DNA from: CAZLNO01 sp964561005
Lineage (GTDB): Bacteria > Pseudomonadota > Alphaproteobacteria > Kiloniellales > Rhodovibrionaceae
DNA length: 13,347 bases
Assembly: GCA_964561005.1 (NCBI GenBank)
Contig: CAZLNO010000102.1
Coordinates: 1-13,347 of the forward strand
Direction: 5' to 3'
The translations under genes and the position numbers were made by a program. Shown here piece after piece: positions 5,733-12,474 of this stretch; the first letter of the stretch is position 1, and each line of letters starts with the position of its first letter. The notes under the pieces are model-generated. The model had not been told where the DNA came from and did not search any database. It saw only the letters and a list, made by a program, of their open reading frames with translations.

Positions 5733-8096
5733 ATGTCCACCACCAGCCTGCTGACGACCCCGTCGCGCCCGCGCGTGCGGCGGCCGGGGGTGCCGACGCT
5801 GCCGCGCGGGGTGGAGCGCTATCCCGTCACCGGCGGCGGGGCGACGCTGTTCCCGGTCTTCGCCGGGGACAGCCTGCGCATCGTCGACGTCGAGGGTCGA
5901 CAGGGGGCGGAGGTCGTCGCCTTCGCCGAGGGACGCGGCGATCTCGCCGTGTTCGAGGAGGCCGCGCCGAGCGGCGAGGCGGCGGGGTTGAAGGCGGTGC
6001 TGGCGCGCGGCGGCGAGGCCGACCGGCGGCTGCGCGACCGGCTGGCCCGGCGCGGGCTGGACGTCGCGGGCGCGCGCTCGGTGCGGTTGCTGGGCGGCGA
6101 CAGCCGGCCGGGCAGCGAGGCGCGGCTGACGGCGGCGCGCGACGGCGTCTGCGTGGTGGTGGCGCCGGGCGGGCCGATGCGCGTGGACGAGCAGAGCCCG
6201 CCGACCGACCTCGCCGTCTTCGTCGAGCGCGCCGATCCCGACCGCGCCGAGAGCGAGCTGCCGGACCTGCCCGATCCCCTGGCCGACCCCTTGCAGGACC
6301 TGCGGGTCGACCGGGCCACGGCCCGCGCCTACGAGGTCAAGGCCGGGCAGTGGATCCAGATCATCGACGTCGCCGGGCGGCAGTGCTCCGACTTCCAGGC
6401 GTTCCGCGCCGACATGCTGGACAAGGGCGTCGAGCGCTGCGTCGACGTGACCACGACCCGGACGCTGATGGGGCAGGGCTATCCGCAGCCCGGCCTGCAC
6501 GCCAAGTACTACGATGTCGACTTCCAGCCGCTGGTGCAGATCGTGCAGGACAACTGCCAGCGCCACGACGCCTTCGCGCTGGCCTGCAACTCCAAGTACT
6601 ACGAGGAGATGGGCTACTTCGGCCACGTCAACTGCACGGACAACTTCAACGCCGAGCTGGACCCCTACGGCGTCGCCCCGCGCCGCGGCTGGATGGCGAT
6701 GAACTTCTTCTACAACACCGGGGTGGACGACTCGAACCTTCTCAATCTGGACGAGCCCTGGTCGCGCCCGGGCGACCATGTGCTGCTGCGCGCCCTGCGC
6801 GACCTGGTCTGCGTCTCCTCCGCCTGCCCCGACGACATCGACCCGGCCAACGGCTGGAACCCCACGGACATCCACGTGCGCGTCTATGACGAGAGCCTGG
6901 AGGCGAAGCGCTCCATCGGCTTCCGCAAGCGCCCCGACTCGGAGGTCGAGATGACGAAGGAAACGGGCTTCCACCCCCGGACCTCGGCGCTGACCCGCAA
7001 CTACGCCAACTATCAGGGCTACTGGATCGCCAACAACTATCCGAATTACGGCGCCGTCGCGGAGTACTGGGCCTGCCGCGAGAAGGCGGTCATCATGGAC
7101 CTCTCCGCCCTGCGCAAGTTCGAGGTGCTGGGCCCGGACGCGGAGACGCTGCTGCAGCTTTGCCTGACCCGCAACGTGCGCAAGCTGGCGGCCGGGCAGG
7201 TCAGCTACACCGCGATGTGCTACGACACCGGCACGATGATCGACGACGGCACGGTGTTCCGCCTGGGCCAGGACAACTTCCGCTGGATCGGCGGCAGCGA
7301 CTACGGCGGCGAGTGGCTGCGCGAGCAGGCGCGCCGGCGCGGCCTGGACGTCTGGGTGAAATCGGCCACCGACCAGCTCCACAACGTCTCGGTGCAGGGG
7401 CCGAAGAGCCGCGACATCCTGCGCCGCGTCGTCTGGACCCGCCCCGACCAGCCGAACATGGACGAGCTGGGCTGGTTCCGCTTTGCCATCGCCCGGCTGC
7501 ACCACGAGGACGGCATCCCGATCATCGTCTCGCGCACCGGCTACACCGGCGAGCTGGGCTATGAGGTGTTCTGCCACCCCAAGGACGCGCCGGCGGTCTG
7601 GGACGAGATCTGGAAGGCCGGCGAGGGCGACGGCCTGACGCCGATGGGCCTGGAGGCGCTGGACATGCTGCGCATCGAGGCGGGGCTGATCTTCGCCGGC
7701 AACGAGTTCGACGACCAGACCGACCCCTTCGAGGCCGGCATCGGCTTCGCCGTGCCACTGAAGTCGAAGAACGAGGATTTCATCGGCCGCGACGCCCTGC
7801 TCAAGCGCAAGGAGAACCCGCAGCGCAAGCTGGTGGGCCTGGAGCTGGTCGGCGACGAGGTGGCCGCGCACGGCGACTGCGTCCACGTCGGCCGCCACCA
7901 GGTGGGCGTGGTCACCAGCGGCCTGCGCTCTCCCGTGCTGCAGAAGAACATCGCCCTCTGCCGCATGCAGGTGGAATACGCCGAGCCCGGCACCGAGGTG
8001 GAGGTCGGCAAGCTGGACGGCCACCAGAAGCGCCTGCCGGCCACCGTGGTCCCCTTCCCCCACTACGACCCGAAGAAGGAGCGGGTGCGGATGTAG
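5733..8096 (+). CDS. tdm: Trimethylamine N-oxide demethylase (DUF1989 plus GcvT-like domains)
   Basis: A 787-residue cytoplasmic fusion protein. Residues about 20-190 are a divergent domain. Residues about 190-385 are a DUF1989 domain with GRQCSDF (Cys218), DNCQRHDAFALAC (Cys275, His278), VNCTDN (Cys301) and VCVSSACP (Cys360, Cys365), which offer metal ligands. From about 420 to the end it is GcvT-like, with RTGYTGELGYE at 601-611 and a C-terminal GCV_T_C domain. This order is that of bacterial Tdm, which cleaves TMAO to dimethylamine and formaldehyde without a redox cofactor; the folate domain captures formaldehyde. It follows tmm, which makes its substrate. DmdA and sarcosine-type GcvT relatives lack DUF1989. 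The first domain repeats the start of DUF1989 (LRIVDVEGRQGAEVVAF, residues 48-64, against IQIIDVAGRQCSDFQAF) but has Gly where the Cys would be. Confidence 0.9.
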   Translation: MSTTSLLTTPSRPRVRRPGVPTLPRGVERYPVTGGGATLFPVFAGDSLRIVDVEGRQGAEVVAFAEGRGDLAVFEEAAPSGEAAGLKAVLARGGEADRRLRDRLARRGLDVAGARSVRLLGGDSRPGSEARLTAARDGVCVVVAPGGPMRVDEQSPPTDLAVFVERADPDRAESELPDLPDPLADPLQDLRVDRATARAYEVKAGQWIQIIDVAGRQCSDFQAFRADMLDKGVERCVDVTTTRTLMGQGYPQPGLHAKYYDVDFQPLVQIVQDNCQRHDAFALACNSKYYEEMGYFGHVNCTDNFNAELDPYGVAPRRGWMAMNFFYNTGVDDSNLLNLDEPWSRPGDHVLLRALRDLVCVSSACPDDIDPANGWNPTDIHVRVYDESLEAKRSIGFRKRPDSEVEMTKETGFHPRTSALTRNYANYQGYWIANNYPNYGAVAEYWACREKAVIMDLSALRKFEVLGPDAETLLQLCLTRNVRKLAAGQVSYTAMCYDTGTMIDDGTVFRLGQDNFRWIGGSDYGGEWLREQARRRGLDVWVKSATDQLHNVSVQGPKSRDILRRVVWTRPDQPNMDELGWFRFAIARLHHEDGIPIIVSRTGYTGELGYEVFCHPKDAPAVWDEIWKAGEGDGLTPMGLEALDMLRIEAGLIFAGNEFDDQTDPFEAGIGFAVPLKSKNEDFIGRDALLKRKENPQRKLVGLELVGDEVAAHGDCVHVGRHQVGVVTSGLRSPVLQKNIALCRMQVEYAEPGTEVEVGKLDGHQKRLPATVVPFPHYDPKKERVRM

Positions 8097-8161
8097 TCCG
8101 CCCGGCCGGCGGGTGGACGCGGTTGACGCCGGCGGCCGGATGCCGGAAACAGGCCGGCGTC

Positions 8162-8995
8162 ATGGCCAGCGAGACCGACGACGCCCCCGGCATCAAGCCC
8201 GTCACCTCCCCCGCCAACCCGGCGGTCAAGGCGGTGCGCGCCCTGCACCAGAAGAAGCACCGGGCGGAGACCGGGCTGTTCCTGGCCGAGGGGCTGCGCA
8301 TCCTCTCCGAGGCCGTGGACCAGGGCCATGCCATCCACACCCTGGTCATCCTGCCGGAGATGCGCCGTCACGCGATCGGCGCGCGCCTGGTCGAGGCCTG
8401 CCTGGACGGCGGCGGGCGGGTGCTGGAGGTGAGCGCGGCGGTGCTGGCCAAGGTCGCCCGCAAGGACAACCCGCAGGGCGCGGTCGGCGTGTTCCGCCAG
8501 ACCTGGGAACCGCTGGCGCGGATCGACGCGACCGGCGACTTCTGCTGGGTGGTGCTGGAGGCGCCGCGCGATCCCGGCAATGTCGGCACGGTGCTGCGCA
8601 CCTGCGATGCCGTGGGCGCGCAGGGGGCGATCCTGCTCGACAACGCCTGCGACCCCTTCTCGATCGAGGGCGTGCGGGCTTCCATGGGCTCGATCTTCGG
8701 GCCGCGTCTGGTCCGTGCCGGCTTCGACGACTTCCTGGCCTGGCGGCGGCGGCAGGGCGGTCTGCTGGTCGGCGCCTCGCTGAAGGGCGCGACGGACTAT
8801 CAGGACCTGCGCTATCCCCGGCCGACGCTGTTGTTCATGGGCAACGAGCAGTCCGGTTTGCCCGAGCCTTACGAGGCCGCTTGCGACGCCCTGGTGCGCA
8901 TTCCCATGCGCGGCCGGGCCGACTCCCTGAACGTCGCCATCGCGGCCTCGATCCTGCTGTACGAGGTCTACAACCAGGACCGGCGGCGGCCATGA
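8162..8995 (+). CDS. TrmH/SpoU-family RNA 2'-O-methyltransferase
   Basis: A 277-residue SPOUT-class methyltransferase, expected to add a methyl group from S-adenosylmethionine to a ribose 2'-OH in rRNA or tRNA. The N-terminal part (about residues 16-110) is a substrate-binding domain of the SpoU_sub_bind type, opening SPANPAVKAVRALHQKKHR. The C-terminal knot domain shows the three SpoU motifs: APRDPGNVGTVLRT (134-147, with Asn140 and Arg146), FMGNEQSGL (225-233) and IPMRGRADSLNVAIAAS (247-263). The target nucleotide cannot be read from sequence. I chose the ATG at 8162 because the frame upstream is GC-rich linker; the ribosome binding site is weak (GGAAACAGG). It starts 65 bases after tdm on the same strand and overlaps the next gene by ATGA. 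It is probably a housekeeping gene that only neighbours the TMA operon. Confidence 0.9.
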   Translation: MASETDDAPGIKPVTSPANPAVKAVRALHQKKHRAETGLFLAEGLRILSEAVDQGHAIHTLVILPEMRRHAIGARLVEACLDGGGRVLEVSAAVLAKVARKDNPQGAVGVFRQTWEPLARIDATGDFCWVVLEAPRDPGNVGTVLRTCDAVGAQGAILLDNACDPFSIEGVRASMGSIFGPRLVRAGFDDFLAWRRRQGGLLVGASLKGATDYQDLRYPRPTLLFMGNEQSGLPEPYEAACDALVRIPMRGRADSLNVAIAASILLYEVYNQDRRRP

Positions 8996-9915
8996 CGACG
9001 GCCCGCCACGACTCCCGCGTGCCGATGCTCGTGACCGCCGAGGGCTGGCGCGACTACGCGCTGCTGGACAGCGGCAATGGGAGAAAGCTGGAGCGCTATG
9101 GCCCGCACACCGTGATCCGGCCGGAGCCGCAGGCCATCTGGTCCCCGGCGCGCGACGCGGCGGTTTGGGACGCCGCCGACGCGACCTTCGAGGGCACCGA
9201 CGACACCAGTTCGCGCTGGTCCTTCGCCGGCAGGCCGCCGGCGGCCTGGCCGATGCGCTATGACGCCGGGGGCGCGGCCGACGCCGTGACCTTCGAGGCC
9301 CGCTTCACCGCCTTCCGCCACCTGGGCGTCTTTCCGGAGCAGGCGGCGCAGTGGGACTGGATGGCGCCGCGCATCGCCGCCGCGGTTGCCGAGGGCCGCG
9401 CGGTGAAGGTGCTGAACCTCTTTGCCTACACCGGCGTGGCTTCGCTGATCGCCGCGCGGGCGGGGGCAAGGGTGACCCACCTCGACGCCTCCAGGAAGGC
9501 CATCACCTGGGCGAACCGGAACCAGCACCTCTCGGGCCTGGACGACGCGCCGATCCGCTGGATCTGCGACGACGCGCTGAAGTTCCTGCGCCGCGAGGTC
9601 CGCCGCGGCAACCGCTACGACGGCGTCGTCCTGGACCCGCCGAAGTACGGCCGCGGCAGCAAGGGCGAGGTCTGGCAGCTTTTCGAGAACCTGCCGGAGC
9701 TGCTGGCGCTCACCCGCGCGGTGCTGAGCGACGAGCCGCTGTTCGTGGTCGCCACGGTCTACGCCATCCGCATGTCGGCGATCTCGCTGCACCACGGCCT
9801 TTCCGAGGCCCTGGCCGAGCTGCCCGGCAGCCTGGAAAGCGGCGAGATGGGCGTGCGCGACACCGCCGGCCGCGCGCTCTCGGCGGCGATTTTCAGCCGG
9901 TGGGCCCGGGCTTGA
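8992..9915 (+). CDS. Class I SAM-dependent (RNA) methyltransferase, RlmI/RlmK-like without PUA domain
   Basis: A 307-residue Rossmann-fold methyltransferase. Motif I is VLNLFAYTGVASLIAA (140-155), the acidic strand-end motif is THLDASRKAITWANRN (162-177), CDDALKFLR (192-200) follows, and the catalytic-type loop is LDPPKYGRGSKGE (214-226). DPPKYGRG resembles the DPPxF/Y loop of the COG1092 group of 23S rRNA cytosine methyltransferases. The N-terminal 110 residues (ERYGPHTVIRPEPQAIW and following) replace the PUA domain found in RlmI. The substrate is therefore probably RNA, but a different target is possible. Its ATG overlaps the stop codon of the trmH-like gene (ATGA at 8992-8995), indicating translational coupling. 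The pairing of two RNA methyltransferases suggests a ribosome or tRNA modification operon. Confidence 0.85.
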   Translation: MTTARHDSRVPMLVTAEGWRDYALLDSGNGRKLERYGPHTVIRPEPQAIWSPARDAAVWDAADATFEGTDDTSSRWSFAGRPPAAWPMRYDAGGAADAVTFEARFTAFRHLGVFPEQAAQWDWMAPRIAAAVAEGRAVKVLNLFAYTGVASLIAARAGARVTHLDASRKAITWANRNQHLSGLDDAPIRWICDDALKFLRREVRRGNRYDGVVLDPPKYGRGSKGEVWQLFENLPELLALTRAVLSDEPLFVVATVYAIRMSAISLHHGLSEALAELPGSLESGEMGVRDTAGRALSAAIFSRWARA

Positions 9916-9970
9916 CGGCCGAGTCGGCGCTGGGCAGTCTCGCTCATGAATTTGGAGCTTGAGAGCCGGA

Positions 9971-10660
9971 ATGTCGGTCGATACCAGCCTTGTCGGCGTT
10001 GGTCTCTATGATGTGGCGGAAGCGGCGAGGCTCACCGGGGTTTCGCGCCAGCGTATCCGCCGGTGGCTTTGCGGCTATCGCTATACCTATCAGGACGAGA
10101 AACGCTGGTCGACGCCGCTGTGGCGACCGCAGCTTCCGGCGTTCGACGGGAAGCTGGCGCTCGGCTTTCGCGACCTGACCGAAATTCGCGTGGTGGACGC
10201 GCTCGTCACGGCGGGGCTCAGCCCGCGGACGGTGCGCAGGGCCATTTGTCATGCCCGAGAATATATCGACGACGAACGGCCCCTATCCACGGCAAAGTTC
10301 CGCACGGATGGCCGAACCATCTTCCTTGAAATCGCCGACGAGACCAAAGAGCCTGCCTTGTTCGACCTGCTGAAGCGGCAGTACGGTCTCCATCGCGTCC
10401 TGGCGCCAAGCTTCAAGGATCTGGAGTTCGACGAGAACGTGGCCGTGCGCTGGTGGCCCCTGTCGCGGCAGCGTCAGGTGGTCATCGATCCGGCCCGAAG
10501 TTTCGGTCAGCCGATCGTGGCCGGGGGTGGCGTTCCCACCGCCGCCCTGGCCGACGCGGTCGACACCGAAGGTTCCGTGGCGGCAGCCGCGCGCCTGTTC
10601 GAGGTCTCGCCGGACGCCGTTCGCGATGCACTCAGGTTCGAGCAGCGGCTGGCCGCGTGA
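9971..10660 (+). CDS. VapB45-like antitoxin (HTH plus DUF433-like)
   Basis: A 229-residue protein. An N-terminal helix-turn-helix, YDVAEAARLTGVSRQRIRRWL (about residues 13-33), should bind DNA. The C-terminal part, GQPIVAGGGVPTAALADAV...VSPDAVRDALRFEQRLA, resembles DUF433, a domain common in antitoxins. Length and layout match what I recall of VapB45 of Mycobacterium tuberculosis (about 239 residues), which also precedes a PIN-like toxin. I chose the ATG at 9971, preceded by GAGAG and GGAG; an upstream TTG at 9959 is also in frame. It overlaps the downstream toxin by GTGA. It probably represses its own operon and neutralises the toxin. Base composition looks slightly less GC-rich than its neighbours, in keeping with a mobile accessory module. 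The toxin-antitoxin role is by family, untested. Confidence 0.82.
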   Translation: MSVDTSLVGVGLYDVAEAARLTGVSRQRIRRWLCGYRYTYQDEKRWSTPLWRPQLPAFDGKLALGFRDLTEIRVVDALVTAGLSPRTVRRAICHAREYIDDERPLSTAKFRTDGRTIFLEIADETKEPALFDLLKRQYGLHRVLAPSFKDLEFDENVAVRWWPLSRQRQVVIDPARSFGQPIVAGGGVPTAALADAVDTEGSVAAAARLFEVSPDAVRDALRFEQRLAA

Positions 10661-11055
10661 AGCTCCTGGTGGATCACAATATCTCTCCCTATCTCGCCCG
10701 CGCCGTGCATGTGGTCGTGGCGCCAGACGGACACGAAGTTCACGCCGTCGCCGACAAGTTCGGCCCGGCCGCGCCGGACATTGACTGGATATCGGCCCTG
10801 GGGCGAGAAGGCGACTGGGCCTTCCTTTCCGGCGACCATCGTATCCGCAAGAATCCAGCGGAGCGCGAGGCTTTGCGGCGCGCGAGGCTCACCGGTTTTT
10901 TCCTCGCCCCGAATTGGCAAAAGATGAAGACGGCGGAGAAAACCGGCCGCCTTCTGCTCAAGTGGCAGACGCTTGTCGATCAGGAAAAGCTCGTGACAGG
11001 CGGCGCGCTCTTCGAGGTCCGCGTGAGGGGTAAACTGTGCTCACTGCCGCTGTAG
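10657..11055 (+). CDS. VapC45-like PIN-domain toxin, GTG start
   Basis: A 132-residue protein opening VKLLVDHNISPYLARAV, with the first PIN-domain acidic residue at Asp6. Further acidic positions lie in DGHEVHAVADKF, PDIDWI and SGDHRI, where PIN nucleases hold metal-binding Asp or Glu residues. It should be an RNA-cleaving toxin held in check by the preceding protein. Length matches my memory of VapC45 of M. tuberculosis (about 138 residues). The GTG start at 10657 overlaps the antitoxin stop codon (GTGA). There is no separate good ribosome binding site, so translation is likely coupled, keeping the toxin below the antitoxin. It ends 20 bases before the convergently transcribed lipoprotein gene. 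RNase activity is inferred from the family. Confidence 0.82.
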   Translation: MKLLVDHNISPYLARAVHVVVAPDGHEVHAVADKFGPAAPDIDWISALGREGDWAFLSGDHRIRKNPAEREALRRARLTGFFLAPNWQKMKTAEKTGRLLLKWQTLVDQEKLVTGGALFEVRVRGKLCSLPL

Positions 11056-11075
11056 AACCGCATCGGTGCTCCCCC

Positions 11076-11630
11076 TCAACTCTCCACCCCCGCCGCCACG
11101 GTTCGGTCGGGATAGATGAAGCCGTGCACGGGATAGACGCTGCCGCCCAGGTGGCCGCCGGGGGTGTACCAGACGCGCACCCGCGACCAGTCGTTGTCCG
11201 GCGAGACGTCGACCATCGGCGTGTTGCGGTGGATGCGGCCGCGGTTCAGCCAGTTGGCGTGGTCGACGACGATGGTGCGCGGCCCGCGGACCTCCCGCAC
11301 AACCGCCAGGTGGCCGCGCTTGTCGTGGTTGACCTGCAGCGCCACGACCGCGCCCACGCGCGGCGTGTCCCCCCGCGGATAGCGGTCGTCGGCCTGGCCC
11401 CACCAGGTCCAGGCGTCGCCATGGATCTCGATGCCGGAGTGGGCGCGGGCGAAGGGCACGCACTGCAGCGGCTGGCTTGGCACGTGGATGGCCGGCTGCA
11501 CGGACCCGCCGTGCGCCCCTTGGCTTGGATCGACGGGCGCGACGGCCGCCGTGCGCGGCGGCGGGCCGGAGGGGCTGCCGCAGGCGGCGAGAGCGCTCAG
11601 CAAAAGCATGGGAACGAGCAAGCGGGGCAC
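11076..11630 (-). CDS. CHAP-domain lipoprotein, putative peptidoglycan amidase or endopeptidase
   Basis: A 184-residue exported lipoprotein. The signal segment MPRLLVPMLLLSALAAC has a lipobox (LAAC) with the lipidated Cys at 17, followed by a Pro/Ser-rich linker. Residues about 53-160 are a CHAP domain (NlpC/P60 superfamily): the nucleophile is probably Cys57 in LQCVPFAR, with HGDAWTWWGQA after it, His107 in RGHLAVV and Asn126 in DHANW as partners. CHAP enzymes cut the peptide stem or cross-bridge of peptidoglycan, so a role in wall remodelling at the membrane is likely. The start is GTG at 11630, with GGGAG ten bases upstream; the ATG at 11609 lacks a site and would shorten the signal. It follows the Sel1-repeat gene by 74 bases on the same strand. 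The substrate is not determined. Confidence 0.87.
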   Translation of the reverse strand: MPRLLVPMLLLSALAACGSPSGPPPRTAAVAPVDPSQGAHGGSVQPAIHVPSQPLQCVPFARAHSGIEIHGDAWTWWGQADDRYPRGDTPRVGAVVALQVNHDKRGHLAVVREVRGPRTIVVDHANWLNRGRIHRNTPMVDVSPDNDWSRVRVWYTPGGHLGGSVYPVHGFIYPDRTVAAGVES

Positions 11631-11696
11631 GGTGGCGGATCTCCCGACTGTTCAACCCGCACCAGATTAACCGCGTCGCTTGCGGCGGAAAAGATG

Positions 11697-11721
11697 AAAA
11701 ACGCCTATTCCGCGTCGGCGT
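11697..11721 (-). terminator. Weak intrinsic terminator at the end of the Sel1 gene
   Basis: On the minus strand a 5-base stem, ACGCC (11721-11717) with GGCGT (11705-11701), is followed by a run of T (11701-11697). It overlaps the stop codon of the Sel1-repeat gene. The stem is short and the loop 11 bases, so it is a marginal candidate. Confidence 0.25.
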
Positions 11722-12406
11722 CGGCTTCGGCTGCCGCGTCGCCCATGCCCAGGCGGCGACGCTGCGCGGGGGAGAGCCCCGCCACCAGTTCGCGGCGCTC
11801 GCGCCGGGCGATCGCCTGGCCGTTGGCCGCGGCGCGATCGTACCAGGCCAGTGCCTTGGCCGGGTCCCGCGGCACGCCGATGCCGTCGCGGTACAGGCGG
11901 GCGAGCTGGAGCTGCGCGCCGGGATGTCCGTTCTCGGCGGCGGCGCGATACCAGCGCGCCGCCTTGGCCGAATCGGCCGGCACGTCGCGGCCGTGGCGGT
12001 GGATCTCGGCGAGGATGAGCTGCGCCCGCGCGAAGCCGGCGCGCGCCGCGCGGCGATACCACCGGCGCGCCGCGGCCTTGTCCTGGTCCACGCCCAGCCC
12101 GCGCTCGTAGAGCGAGCCCAGCCCGACCGCCGCCTCCGGGTGGCCCTGCTCGGCGGCCTTGCGGAACCACGCGGCCGCCGCGCCGGCATCCGGCGGGACG
12201 CCCAGCCCGGCGGCGTACATGCCGGCGAGGGCGGTCTGTGCCCTGGCATCCCCCGCCTCGGCCAGGCCGGTCCAGATTCGCACCGCCTTGGCGTAGTGCC
12301 CCGTGTCGGCGGCCTGCTGCCCGGCGGCGAAGTCCGGCGCGTCCGCCTGGGCCGGCGGCGACGCGAGCGCGAGGCACAGTACGAGCAGGGGGATCGGACG
12401 CATCAT
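11705..12406 (-). CDS. Exported Sel1-repeat (TPR-like) protein
   Basis: A 233-residue protein with a Sec signal peptide (MMRPIPLLVLCLALASPPAQA, likely cut after AQA at about residue 21). A TPR-like start, AAGQQAADTGHYAKAVRIW, is followed by four consecutive 36-residue Sel1 repeats, each with an AxxxLxxLYxxGxGVxxDxxKAxxWYxxAAxxG pattern, from about residue 52 to 195. The C-terminus is charged and Ala/Asp/Glu-rich. Sel1 proteins are periplasmic scaffolds for protein-protein contacts; the partner is unknown. The neighbouring histidine kinase and CHAP lipoprotein, on the same strand, make a cell-envelope role plausible. Of two adjacent ATGs I used the first at 12406. The upstream ribosome binding site is poor, so expression may depend on the kinase transcript. 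Confidence 0.87.
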   Translation of the reverse strand: MMRPIPLLVLCLALASPPAQADAPDFAAGQQAADTGHYAKAVRIWTGLAEAGDARAQTALAGMYAAGLGVPPDAGAAAAWFRKAAEQGHPEAAVGLGSLYERGLGVDQDKAAARRWYRRAARAGFARAQLILAEIHRHGRDVPADSAKAARWYRAAAENGHPGAQLQLARLYRDGIGVPRDPAKALAWYDRAAANGQAIARRERRELVAGLSPAQRRRLGMGDAAAEADADAE

Positions 12407-12448
12407 GGCCGGCACGGTGCCCAAGATGGCCGTGGCTGACAAGAGGGC

Positions 12449-12470
12449 GGCGCGCGGCCTTCGCCGCGCC
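12449..12470 (-). terminator. GC-rich hairpin after the histidine kinase gene
   Basis: On the minus strand, GGCGCGGC (12470-12463) pairs with GCCGCGCGCC (12458-12449), with two bases bulged, over a GAAG tetraloop. The following sequence, GCCCTCTTGT, has no true T-run. It could pause transcription or be only an intercistronic hairpin before the Sel1 gene. Confidence 0.3.
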
Positions 12471-12474
12471 GGCG

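Noticed and set aside
3878..5743. Long open frame antisense to tmm (621 codons)
   Set aside because: It is a mirror of the strong third-position GC bias of tmm. The translation is His/Arg/Val/Gly-rich with no recognisable domain, while the plus strand encodes a clear FMO.
5601..8063. Long open frame antisense to tdm (820 codons)
   Set aside because: Again a codon-bias shadow. The low-complexity translation has no domain, and the opposite strand has clear DUF1989 and GcvT motifs.
5733..8096. Calling the 787-residue protein a glycine cleavage T protein, DMSP demethylase DmdA or sarcosine dehydrogenase
   Set aside because: The C-terminal half is GcvT-like, but the Cys-rich DUF1989 half and the adjacent tmm fit Tdm. 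There is no FAD-binding dehydrogenase motif.
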